Of a DNA stretch of 64,000 bases, positions 50,143 to 59,919 are shown piece after piece. The first letter of the stretch is position 1. Each line of letters starts with the position of its first letter. The notes below the pieces were generated by a model. It saw only the letters and a program-made list of their open reading frames with translations. It did not search any database and was not told the origin of the DNA. Origin of the DNA: an uncultured Pelagibacteraceae bacterium (GTDB lineage: Bacteria; Pseudomonadota; Alphaproteobacteria; Pelagibacterales; Pelagibacteraceae); the NCBI GenBank assembly GCA_902529645.1, contig CABZXO010000001.1, positions 124,001 through 188,000 on the forward strand, read 5' to 3'. The translations under genes and the position numbers were made by a program.

Positions 50143-51015
50143 ATGAATATAAAAGATACTTTCATAGCATCCTTGGTGCCTATTTTTTTAGGCTTTGGTT
50201 TTGTTATAGCTAAACCAGCTTTTGAGTCTTTCCCTCCTATTCTTTTAATGGGAATCAGATTTTCATTTGCTGCTTCATTGTTAATTTGGTGGTTTCCAAT
50301 TCCAAAAGGATATTTAAAAAGAATTTTTGCTGCATCATTAGTAGCTAATACGTTGCAATATAGTATTACATATACCGGTTTAGATTTAATTGATGCATCT
50401 TCAGCAGTTCTTTTAGTTCAGATGGAAGTTCCGTTTGGAGTTATTTTTGCTTACTTCATGCTTAAGGAAAAACCAACTATCAGAGCTTTAATAGGTATAT
50501 CTGTTGCATTTGTTGGTGTTTATATTTTAACTGGATCTCCTAACTTAGATGGAAAGTTTATTGGAATTGGACTTACAATTTTAGGCTCTGCTATATGGGC
50601 TCTTGGACAAGTGATGGTTAAACCATTAAGTAAAGAAATAAATCCTTTAGCTTTAGTTGCTTGGTTAGCATTATTCTCTGGACCAACATTAGTAATGCTA
50701 TCAGCAATAATTGATGGAAATACAATTAATTATCTAACAAATGCAAAATTTGATCATTGGATTATTGCTATTTATATTGGTTTCATCATGCAGCCAATTA
50801 CATACGGTTGTTTCTATTATGTTTTAAAAAACAACCCACTTTATAAAGTGCTTCCTATTGTTACAATGGGTATACCCCCAACAGGTTTACTAGCCGCTAT
50901 ATTTCTTTTAGGTGAAAAACCAACGGCAGAATTATTTATAGGTGGTGCAATTATCATAGTTGGTGTGATTTTAATTGTATTTACAAAAAACAAAAAAGAA
51001 GGGGAAATAAAATGA
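50143..51015 (+). CDS. EamA/DMT-family transporter
   Basis: Ten-TM pattern, two EamA repeats. Confidence 0.88.
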   Translation: MNIKDTFIASLVPIFLGFGFVIAKPAFESFPPILLMGIRFSFAASLLIWWFPIPKGYLKRIFAASLVANTLQYSITYTGLDLIDASSAVLLVQMEVPFGVIFAYFMLKEKPTIRALIGISVAFVGVYILTGSPNLDGKFIGIGLTILGSAIWALGQVMVKPLSKEINPLALVAWLALFSGPTLVMLSAIIDGNTINYLTNAKFDHWIIAIYIGFIMQPITYGCFYYVLKNNPLYKVLPIVTMGIPPTGLLAAIFLLGEKPTAELFIGGAIIIVGVILIVFTKNKKEGEIK

Positions 51016-51953
51016 AAATTGGATTTATCGGTTTAGGTAATGTTGGAGGAAAACTTGCTGGAAGTTTATTAAGAAATAACTTTGATCTTACAGTAAGAGA
51101 TATAGACGAAAATTTAACAAATCCGCTAAAAGACTTAGGTGCTAAGGTAGCAAAATCACCAAAAGAATTAGCAGAAAAAACTGATTTGATAATTACGTCT
51201 CTTCCTTCCCCTGAGGTATCTGCTGAAGTAATGGAGGCTGATGATGGAATCATAAATGGATTGTCTGAGAATAAAGTTTGGTTAGAAATGAGTACCACAG
51301 ACGAAAATGAAGTTAAAAGAATTGGAAAAAAAGTAATAGAAAAAAAAGCTATACCAATGGATGGACCTGTTAGTGGCGGATGTCATAGAGCAGCAACAGG
51401 TAATATTGCTATATTTGTTGGTGGGGAAAGAAAAGCATTTGAAAAAATTCTACCTGCATTAACTGTAATGGGAAGAAAAATATTGCACACTGGTGAGCTT
51501 GGTACAGCAAGTGTATTAAAAGTAATTACAAATTATCTAGCTTCTGTTCATTTAGTTGCATTAGGTGAAGCTTGGACTGTAGCAAAAAAATCTAATTTGG
51601 ATTTAGCGAAAACTTATAAAGGAATTGCTATTTCTTCTGGTAACTCATTTGTGCATGAAACTGAAAGTCAGGTTATATTAAATGGATCTTATAATATTAA
51701 TTTTACTATGGATTTAGTTTTAAAGGATACGGGTCTCTTTGATAATCTTGCAAAAAAACTAAATGCTCCTTTAGAAATTTCTCCACACATAGTTGAAATT
51801 TTTAAAGATGGTCAAAAAAAATATGGTTCTAGAGCTTGGTCTTCAATGATTGTAAAAAGGATGGAGGATTTAAATAATATTAATTTTAGAGCTAATAGTT
51901 TTCCTGAGGAGTTAATTGATAGTGAACCAGAGGAAAATGGATATGAAATTTAA
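51012..51953 (+). CDS. 3-hydroxyisobutyrate dehydrogenase-family oxidoreductase
   Basis: KIGFIGLGNVGGKLAGSLLRNNFDLTVRD, MDGPVSGGCHRAATGNIAIFVGG, KVITNYLAS. Confidence 0.9.
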   Translation: MKIGFIGLGNVGGKLAGSLLRNNFDLTVRDIDENLTNPLKDLGAKVAKSPKELAEKTDLIITSLPSPEVSAEVMEADDGIINGLSENKVWLEMSTTDENEVKRIGKKVIEKKAIPMDGPVSGGCHRAATGNIAIFVGGERKAFEKILPALTVMGRKILHTGELGTASVLKVITNYLASVHLVALGEAWTVAKKSNLDLAKTYKGIAISSGNSFVHETESQVILNGSYNINFTMDLVLKDTGLFDNLAKKLNAPLEISPHIVEIFKDGQKKYGSRAWSSMIVKRMEDLNNINFRANSFPEELIDSEPEENGYEI

Positions 51954-51973
51954 CTAATGTGTTAAGATAAAAA

Positions 51974-53404
51974 ATGTTAGATAAAAGAAAATTTTACATT
52001 AATGGTCAATGGGTTGATCCAATAAAAAAAAATGATTTTGAAGTCATTAATCCATGCAATGAAGACCCTTTTGCTATTATTTCTTTAGGTTCAACAGAAG
52101 ACACGGATTTAGCTGTTAAATCAGCAAAAAAGGCTTTTGAAAGCTGGAAAGAAACAAGCAAGGAGGAAAGGCTCAGTTTACTTGAAAAATTATTATCAGT
52201 TTATAAAAAAAGATTTAATGAAATGGCTGAAGCTATTTCTCTTGAAATGGGTGCACCAATGGATTGGGCAACAGATGTACAAACGGCTTCAGGTAGAGAC
52301 CATTTAGATGATTTTATTTTAAGATTAAAAAATTTTAAATTTGATGAACATTTTAATAATAAATCAAATAATCATATCTATTATGAGCCAATTGGAGTTT
52401 GTGGATTAATCACACCATGGAATTGGCCAATCAATCAGATTGCTTTAAAAGTTGTTCCTGCATTCGCAACTGGATGTACAATGATTTTAAAACCATCGGA
52501 GATAGCTCCTATTTCAGGAATGTTATTTGCAGAAATGATTGATGAAGTAGGTTTTCCAAAAGGAGTATTTAATTTAGTAAATGGCGATGGTGCAGGAGTA
52601 GGGACTGATATTTCATGCCACCCAGATATTGATATGGTTTCTTTCACAGGTTCAACAAGAGCAGGAAAATTAATTTCAAAAAACGCTGCAGAAACAATCA
52701 AAAGAGTTTGTCTGGAATTAGGTGGTAAAGGTGGAAACATTATTTTTGCTGATAGTTATAAAGATGCAGTAAGAGATGGTATTAGAAATGTAATGAGTAA
52801 TTCGGGTCAATCTTGTGATGCACCAACAAGAATGCTGGTTGAGAAATCAATTTATGAAAGAGCTGTTAAAGAAGCAGTAGATGAAGCAAACAATATTAAA
52901 GTAGATCAAGCTTCAAAAAAAGGAAATCATATAGGACCAGTAATTTCTAAAATTCAATATGATAAAATTATAAATCTTATTGAAAGTGGAATTTCTGAAG
53001 GTGCAACTCTTGCAGCAGGTGGACCTGAGTTACCAAACGGTTTAAACAAAGGATACTTTATCAAACCAACTATATTTACAGATGTAACTAATGAAATGAG
53101 AATTGCTAAAGAAGAAATTTTTGGACCTGTATTATCTATAATTCCATTTGAAACTGAGGATGAGGCAGTCAAAATTGTAAATGATACTTCTTACGGTCTT
53201 GGAAATTATTTGCAAACTGAGGATAGAGCAAAAGCACATCGTGTTGCTAAAAAATTAAGATCTGGATGTGTTTATATTAATGGAAATGGAGCAGATGCTG
53301 GAACTCCATTTGGTGGTTATAGGCAGTCAGGAAATGGAAGAGAAGGTGGTGTTTGGGGTCTTGAAGAATACCTGGAGGTAAAAAATGTTACTGGTTGGAA
53401 TTAA
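51974..53404 (+). CDS. NAD(P)-dependent aldehyde dehydrogenase, paralogue of 36310-37743
   Basis: [48 protein letters not shown]. Confidence 0.95.
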   Translation: [476 protein letters not shown]

Positions 53405-54539
53405 GCAAGTTTTTTAAATATCTTAGTCTTCCAACAATTTCATCTCGATCCATATAATAACCTTGCAAATGTCTATGTCCTGAGTTTGGATCATATTCAG
53501 TTCTACCGTGTAATAATCTTCTATTATTAAAAGAAAAAATATCACCTGGTCCTAATCTAAATTTAATTTGGAATTGATCGTCATGAAGCAAATTTCCAAA
53601 TCGGTGATGAGCTTTATAAACTTTATCCATTAAATCAGGATGACAGTCTAGAGCATCCATAGTTGCTACACTAAAACGAATATCATGGTAATCGCTATCT
53701 TTGGTTAGAGATATTGCGGGTGCATAATAACTTCTAACAGACTCTTGGGTATAATCCATGTCTCTAAATTTTAAATGAACGTTTACTAACGTATCAAATA
53801 TTTCTTTCTCATTTTTTCTCAAATAATCCGCTACAGCAAAGCCATCTACAGCGGATGAATCTCCTCCTGTTGCAGAATTTACTAAACAATGAAGAAATTG
53901 ATATCCAGGTGGTGTTTCAAACCATGGTAAATCCATATGATTTCTTAAAGCTTGCGCTGTGTAAGCAGAATTATTTGGTTTAGGAATGTTTATTACTTCA
54001 AATGGTGTTTTAAAAAAAGTTTCTCTAGTATGGCTAATTCTGTTTAAAATTTTAAATCCAGAATTATTTTCAGTTGGTGCATTTTTCACTATAGCAATTC
54101 CAGTATGATGTAAGAGTTCTAACCATCTGACAAGCCCTTCATCTGAACTCATAATTTCGTCATGTTCAATCTCAATTAATTTCAAGTCATTTTGTAAAGA
54201 GTTATCCCAAAGTTGATATGGTGATTTATATTTTAAATTATTTTTTATTGTATAGCAGTTTTCTCTCAACCAATTTTGGTCATAATAACTAACATGATCA
54301 CCTTCACTCCATTCAATTTCAAGCTTACCTTCGTTATTTATTTCAAATTTTTTTGGGTTAATATTGTTTGATACTTTTAAAATATTAAACATTCTATGAC
54401 GAGAGTCTTTATCATGTGCAGTTGGACAATTGTCTCTTAGCCATAAATAATTAAATTTACTTTTTTTTCCATCGCTCCAGTCAACCTCTAAGTTTGTAGA
54501 ATTTTTTTTTATATTTTTAATAGTAAAATTTTGTTCCAT
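53388..54539 (-). CDS. TauD-family 2OG-Fe(II) dioxygenase, gamma-butyrobetaine/trimethyllysine hydroxylase-like
   Basis: N-terminal DUF971-like FNYLWLRDNCPTAHDKDSRHR, NHMDLPWFETPPGYQFLHC HxD motif, FNNRRLLHGRTEYD distal His/Arg. Confidence 0.87.
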   Translation of the reverse strand: MEQNFTIKNIKKNSTNLEVDWSDGKKSKFNYLWLRDNCPTAHDKDSRHRMFNILKVSNNINPKKFEINNEGKLEIEWSEGDHVSYYDQNWLRENCYTIKNNLKYKSPYQLWDNSLQNDLKLIEIEHDEIMSSDEGLVRWLELLHHTGIAIVKNAPTENNSGFKILNRISHTRETFFKTPFEVINIPKPNNSAYTAQALRNHMDLPWFETPPGYQFLHCLVNSATGGDSSAVDGFAVADYLRKNEKEIFDTLVNVHLKFRDMDYTQESVRSYYAPAISLTKDSDYHDIRFSVATMDALDCHPDLMDKVYKAHHRFGNLLHDDQFQIKFRLGPGDIFSFNNRRLLHGRTEYDPNSGHRHLQGYYMDRDEIVGRLRYLKNLLNSNQ

Positions 54540-55270
54540 TAATTTTTATAATTTGAATGCTCTCTATCAAGTTTTCTTAATAAAGCAGCCCACTCTGTTT
54601 TTCCATCATAATTATAATCATCAGAGTCACTCATATTTTCCCAGAAATATGCAGCTTTTTGTTTGTCTATTTCATGTTTGTTTAAACCCATAGCAAGATT
54701 TTTTACTTGAACTGAACATGCTTGCTCTAGATAATAAGCTCTGAAAAATGCTTGTGCAGCAGTTTTTCCAACTGTGTAATATCCATGGTTTCTTGTAATC
54801 AGAATATCATGTTTGCTAATTAGGTTTTCAAATTTGGTCCCAAATTCTTTGTCTTCAACAAATTCATAATCAATATATCCAACAAGATGATTTAAATAAA
54901 CTGCAGCCTGTGAAAGATACATTAAACCCTCTTTAGTGCCACCAACTGCCATTACATCATTGGCATGTCCGTGTACATAAAAGTTTACATCATTTCTTTT
55001 ATTAAAAATCCATTGAGCAAGATTAATGCACCCATCGTTCAACCAAGGTCCCTCTGAATCTAATTTTTTTCCATATTGATCAATTTTAACTAGAGATGAA
55101 GCTGTGATTTCTTCATAAAACATTCCATACGGGTGAACAAAAGAACAATTCTTATCTTCAACAGATCTTGCACCTGCGCATTGATTTGCAAGATCAGTCA
55201 TACCGTACATATGTAAAATTCTATAGAGAGCGGACAAATCTAGTCGCACATCTTTATCTGTTTGTGCCAT
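54539..55270 (-). CDS. Class II aldolase/adducin family protein
   Basis: YVHGHANDVMAVGG and ILITRNHGYYTVGKTAAQAFFRAYYLEQAC. Confidence 0.88.
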   Translation of the reverse strand: MAQTDKDVRLDLSALYRILHMYGMTDLANQCAGARSVEDKNCSFVHPYGMFYEEITASSLVKIDQYGKKLDSEGPWLNDGCINLAQWIFNKRNDVNFYVHGHANDVMAVGGTKEGLMYLSQAAVYLNHLVGYIDYEFVEDKEFGTKFENLISKHDILITRNHGYYTVGKTAAQAFFRAYYLEQACSVQVKNLAMGLNKHEIDKQKAAYFWENMSDSDDYNYDGKTEWAALLRKLDREHSNYKN

Positions 55271-55395
55271 AAATAAAATATTTATTTAAAAATTAGGTAA
55301 AAGCAAATAAATACAACTGTTATTTCGCAAAACAATTAGAAGTTGTATAATATTTGTTTTACATATGTTCGTTGTAACTGTTAGAACATTACATC

Positions 55396-56421
55396 ATGTC
55401 AAAAATTGAAATCAACAATGTATACAAAATTTTTGGAAACAAGCCTAGTTCTGTACTGCCAATGTTAAAAGATGGCGCAACAAAAGATGAAATTTTAGAA
55501 AAGACTGGTCACACAGTTGGTCTAGATAATGTTTCTCTTAAAATAGAAGAAGGCGAGACCTTTGTATGTATGGGCCTATCGGGATCAGGGAAATCAACAC
55601 TCATTCGACATTTAAATAGATTGATTGACCCAACCGATGGTGAAATTTTAGTTGAAGGCACTAATGTAATGTCACTGAATAAAGAAAAACTTATTGAATT
55701 CAGACGACATAAAATGAGTATGGTTTTCCAAAGATTTGGGCTTTTCCCACATAAAACAGTGATACAAAATGTGGGTTATGGATTAGAAATGCAAGGAAAA
55801 TCTGAAGAGGAAAGAAATAAAATTTCTATGGAAAAAATTGATGCAGTTGGTCTAAATGGTTTTGAAAATCAATACCCAAATCAATTGTCAGGAGGAATGC
55901 AGCAACGTGTTGGTTTGGCAAGAGCATTAGCGACAGATACAGACATAATGTTGATGGATGAAGCATTTAGCGCTCTAGACCCGTTAATAAGAAGTGACAT
56001 GCAAAAACAACTAATTGATCTTCAAGCAGAATTAAAAAAAACAATTGTATTTATTACACATGATTTGGATGAATCATTAAGATTGGGAGACCATATCGGG
56101 ATATTAAATTCTGGTAAATTAGTTCAAGTCGGAACTCCTGAGGAAATTATCATGAACCCAGCTGATGATTATGTTAAAGCTTTTGTAAAAGATGTTAATA
56201 GAGCAAAAGTTATCAAAGCAAAAATTATAATGAAAACGGCTGAGCAAGCAAAAAATATCGATAAATCAAAACTAATAAAAGTAAATGAGGAAGAGTTTAT
56301 TGAAGATTTTTTACCTAAAATTGTATGCTCAGACTCTAACTGTGAAGTGATCGACAAAAGTGGAAATGTAAAGGGATACATTTCAAATCAAGAATTGCAA
56401 TCTTCATTAATAAGATCTTAA
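55396..56421 (+). CDS. ProV-like ABC ATPase, no adjacent permease or SBP
   Basis: GLSGSGKSTLIRHLNRLIDPTDGEILVEG, LSGGMQQRVGLARALA, LMDEAFSALDPLIR. Confidence 0.9.
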   Translation: MSKIEINNVYKIFGNKPSSVLPMLKDGATKDEILEKTGHTVGLDNVSLKIEEGETFVCMGLSGSGKSTLIRHLNRLIDPTDGEILVEGTNVMSLNKEKLIEFRRHKMSMVFQRFGLFPHKTVIQNVGYGLEMQGKSEEERNKISMEKIDAVGLNGFENQYPNQLSGGMQQRVGLARALATDTDIMLMDEAFSALDPLIRSDMQKQLIDLQAELKKTIVFITHDLDESLRLGDHIGILNSGKLVQVGTPEEIIMNPADDYVKAFVKDVNRAKVIKAKIIMKTAEQAKNIDKSKLIKVNEEEFIEDFLPKIVCSDSNCEVIDKSGNVKGYISNQELQSSLIRS

Positions 56422-56422
56422 A

Positions 56423-56884
56423 GTGTTACTAAAAACTTTTGAAGTTAAAAAAGAGTGGGTTGACTACAATAATCATATGAACATGGCTTACTATGTTTTA
56501 GTATTTGATCAGGCTTGGGAAGTTGCACTTGAAAGATTTAAAATGGGTGGAACTGCTGCAAAAAACTTAGCTAGAAGTACTATGGTGGTTGAAACCAATA
56601 CTAAATATTTAAATGAAATCAGAGAAGGCGAAAAGGTAGATGTCAATCTTATTTATTTTGATCACGATAAAAAAAGATTGCATTTAAAAATGGAAATGAT
56701 TTCAAAACAAACTAACAAAATTTCTGCATCTATGGAATGGATATCTCTTTATATTGATTTAAGCAAACGAAAGGTCACTGAATTCGAAGAGGAAAAAATA
56801 AAACTAATGGATCATTTTATAAAAGAAAATAAATCTAAATTTTCTATAGATGGACTCCAATTATCCTCTAAATTAAAGAAATAA
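56423..56884 (+). CDS. 4HBT-fold thioesterase, carnitine/betainyl-CoA thioesterase-like
   Basis: EWVDYNNHMNMAYYVLVFDQAWE hot-dog motif; GTG start directly after ProV-like gene. Confidence 0.75.
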   Translation: MLLKTFEVKKEWVDYNNHMNMAYYVLVFDQAWEVALERFKMGGTAAKNLARSTMVVETNTKYLNEIREGEKVDVNLIYFDHDKKRLHLKMEMISKQTNKISASMEWISLYIDLSKRKVTEFEEEKIKLMDHFIKENKSKFSIDGLQLSSKLKK

Positions 56885-56916
56885 TTAAATATCTAACTGA
56901 GTTATTTAAATTAAAT

Positions 56917-57903
56917 TTATTTATTTCGATAAACTGAAATTAAACAAATAATTTCAAACATGATAGATGCTGCAACCATTGCTGTAATTTGATTTGGGCT
57001 ATCTTTTGTTGGCATTAAACATGCAACATCTCCACCAATTACATTTTTACCTTTTAAACACTGAATCAGTTTTCGTACCTCATCCATATTAAATCCTTTA
57101 TAGGCAGGCTCAATATTTGCTACTCCAGGGGCAACTGTTGGATCTAAACAATCTAAATCAAATGTAACGTAAATAGGATTATCACCTAATCTATCTAAAA
57201 TCATTTTTATACATTTTTCATGTCCCCACTTCCTATATTCATCCATGGTTATCACTTGATATCCAATATCATAACTTGCTTGTAACCAATCTAGCGTTCT
57301 AGGATTTCCTCTTATACCTATCTGTGTACTTGTATGTGGATCTACATTTCCTTGTTTTACTAAATAAGAGGCCCAATGTGCTGCAGATTTTTTTGCGCCC
57401 AAAAAATGATCTAATTTTTCAAAGCAATCTGTATGAGCATCAAAATGAAGAAATGTTATTTTTTTTCCTTTAGTTAATTTTGAATTTTTTTTAGCTAAAC
57501 TTTGAACAATTCCTCCAGTTACTGAATGATCTCCACCAATTGAAACTACTGGCTTTTCAGCTTGTTCTATAAGATCATAAAAAGATGAAATTCTCTCTAT
57601 ACATTTTTCATTATCATTAGCTTCGGGAAATGGAACATCTCCTAAATCGTGAATTTTATTATCTTTCCAAGGATCAATTTTGTAATCAAAATGAGAACGT
57701 TTCAACATTGCTGAAATGTTTCTTACTGCTCGCGGACCTAAATGCTGATCTCTTTCTGTTGTTCCATTTCCAGTGCTATGAGGTACACCTACTAATGCAA
57801 TGTCGCAATTTTTTGGATCTGGATCGTTTTTACATCTAAATAAAGTTGGAATACCCCACCAATAAAGGGTTTCCATCATTATTTTATCTTCTTCAGACAT
57901 CAT
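56917..57903 (-). CDS. Arginase/agmatinase-family ureohydrolase
   Basis: VSIGGDHSVTGG, FLHFDAHTDCFE, TFDLDCLDPTVAPG. Confidence 0.85.
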   Translation of the reverse strand: MMSEEDKIMMETLYWWGIPTLFRCKNDPDPKNCDIALVGVPHSTGNGTTERDQHLGPRAVRNISAMLKRSHFDYKIDPWKDNKIHDLGDVPFPEANDNEKCIERISSFYDLIEQAEKPVVSIGGDHSVTGGIVQSLAKKNSKLTKGKKITFLHFDAHTDCFEKLDHFLGAKKSAAHWASYLVKQGNVDPHTSTQIGIRGNPRTLDWLQASYDIGYQVITMDEYRKWGHEKCIKMILDRLGDNPIYVTFDLDCLDPTVAPGVANIEPAYKGFNMDEVRKLIQCLKGKNVIGGDVACLMPTKDSPNQITAMVAASIMFEIICLISVYRNK

Positions 57904-57966
57904 AAATTAAATATGACATAAATTTAATAAATTTAAAAATATATTCTTTTTTGATATAGAGCATAA

Positions 57967-58920
57967 ATGAGTAGTGATAACAACTCAAAAGGAATTCTTT
58001 TAGTAATTGCAGCGATGACAATGTTTGCAATGCAGGATTCTTTAATCAAATTTATTTTTGAAAAAGCTTCATTATATGAAATCTTTTTTGGAAGGTATTT
58101 TGTTGCTGCATTATTACTTTTTGGTTACATCAAATTTAAACGTCAAAAAGTTACGTTAAAAACTTTTTATCCTTTTTTTACAATTTTAAGGGTAATTCTT
58201 CACTTTTTAGCCTTTTCAGCATTTTTTATCTCTCTAACCTATATGCCTTTAGCTACTGCAAATGCTTTATTTTTTTCATGTCCATTTTTTGTATCAATTT
58301 TTGCTAAGTTTTTTTTAAAAGAGTTTATTGGAATTAGAAGATGGTCTGCAATCCTGTTTGGTTTTATTGGTGTGTTTATTGTTTTAGATCCAAACTTTTC
58401 TGATTTTGATTACAAAAGTTTATTGCCTGTTCTATGCGCTTTTTTTTATGCGGCTTCAATGACAATAACCAAGTACACTTCTGATAAAGATGATGTTAAT
58501 ACTCAACTCTTTTATTTTTATCTAATAGCATTAATACTTTGTGGAATTATCTTTATCTTTATGGGTAACGGTCAACTTAATGATTCTAATTTTGATCCCA
58601 CTACTCAGTTTATATTTAGAGAATGGTTTTCAAACATTGAATATACTTGGAAATTTATTTTATTTTTCGGTTTTGCCGCCTCAATTGCCTTTGTTTGTAT
58701 TTTTACTGCATACATTGTTGCTTCACCATCGGTTGTATCATTATTTGAATATTCTTTAATTATAATGTCTATGGTCCCAGGTTATTTCTTATTCAATGAA
58801 ATACCCTCTGTTAGAACATTTATTGGTGTTGCATGTATAATAGCAGCTGGAATTTATATTTACATAAGAGAAAAAGCTAGAGATCAATATATTGCAACAG
58901 AAACACCTGTTAGAAGATGA
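57967..58920 (+). CDS. EamA/DMT-family transporter
   Basis: Ten-TM protein with FFISLTYMPLATANALFFSCPFFV. Confidence 0.88.
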   Translation: MSSDNNSKGILLVIAAMTMFAMQDSLIKFIFEKASLYEIFFGRYFVAALLLFGYIKFKRQKVTLKTFYPFFTILRVILHFLAFSAFFISLTYMPLATANALFFSCPFFVSIFAKFFLKEFIGIRRWSAILFGFIGVFIVLDPNFSDFDYKSLLPVLCAFFYAASMTITKYTSDKDDVNTQLFYFYLIALILCGIIFIFMGNGQLNDSNFDPTTQFIFREWFSNIEYTWKFILFFGFAASIAFVCIFTAYIVASPSVVSLFEYSLIIMSMVPGYFLFNEIPSVRTFIGVACIIAAGIYIYIREKARDQYIATETPVRR

Positions 58921-59885
58921 ACAAGAACTATATACCAACAATTAATATTTCATCATTGGTTAAAAACAATTTTGAAACTCAAAACGCATTGAAAACAATT
59001 AAAGAAATCGAAAAAGCTTGTTTTAATGTAGGATTTTTTCAAATTATGGGACATGGAATTAATCTAAAAGAAATAAAAAGAACATGTGAAGTTGGAAACA
59101 AATTTTTTAATTTACCAGACGGAACAAAAAGAAAATTAGCACCTAAAAAATGGAATAAAAAAAATAAAAATTTATACAGAGGATATTTTCCTAATGATGT
59201 TAACGGAAAAGAAGGTCTGGATATAGGTGATTTAAAAGTAACTAAAGAATATTCTTCAAATCTTAAAAATCAATACATTGAGTTTATTAATCTAGGTATG
59301 TGTTTTAATAAAAACTCAATTAATATTTTAAATAATTATTATGATAATATTTTTAGATTAAGTGAAACATTATTTAAAAGTTTGATAAAAGCTTATAAAA
59401 AAAATCCTGATATTTCTAGTGTAGCTTTTTCAAGATTAAAAACATTAAGCACATTAAGATTTAATTATTATCCAAATCAAACGAAACCAGTAGAAATATC
59501 AAAACAAGATGGGGTTGCGCTTGGATGTGAAACTCATGTTGATAGTGGAATATTTACAGTTCTTTATCAAGATAGAAAAGGTGGATTACAAGTACAAAAT
59601 AGAAAAAACAAAAGATGGTATGATGTACCATTTAATAATAAGGCTCTTGTAGTAAATACTGGAAGAGCTTTAGAATATTTAAGCAAAGGTAAATTTAAAG
59701 CAACTAATCATAGGGTTTTGTGGAATAAAAGTAAGAGGCTCTCCGTTCCTTTTTTCTTTGAACCTTCCTATGATTTCAAAATGAACCTATCATTTTTGAA
59801 TGATAATAAATCTGAAAATAATGGCGAAATTTATGAAAAATTTCTCAAGAAATCTTTAAAGAAATTTATTGAATATCAACGTTAG
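58917..59885 (+). CDS. Isopenicillin N synthase-like 2OG-Fe(II) oxygenase
   Basis: CFNVGFFQIMGHGI, ETHVDSGIFTVLYQD (HxD), ATNHRVLWNKSKRLSVPFFFEP. Confidence 0.88.
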   Translation: MNKNYIPTINISSLVKNNFETQNALKTIKEIEKACFNVGFFQIMGHGINLKEIKRTCEVGNKFFNLPDGTKRKLAPKKWNKKNKNLYRGYFPNDVNGKEGLDIGDLKVTKEYSSNLKNQYIEFINLGMCFNKNSINILNNYYDNIFRLSETLFKSLIKAYKKNPDISSVAFSRLKTLSTLRFNYYPNQTKPVEISKQDGVALGCETHVDSGIFTVLYQDRKGGLQVQNRKNKRWYDVPFNNKALVVNTGRALEYLSKGKFKATNHRVLWNKSKRLSVPFFFEPSYDFKMNLSFLNDNKSENNGEIYEKFLKKSLKKFIEYQR

Positions 59886-59919
59886 TAATTATAAAGTTTA
59901 AATATAAAGCGATACATAA

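Noticed and set aside
55271-55395. Possible promoter (ttgtataatattt) and gttc...gaac inverted repeat in the divergent aldolase/ProV region
   Set aside because: TATAAT-like strings are frequent at this base composition and the repeat is imperfect; not enough to call a binding site.
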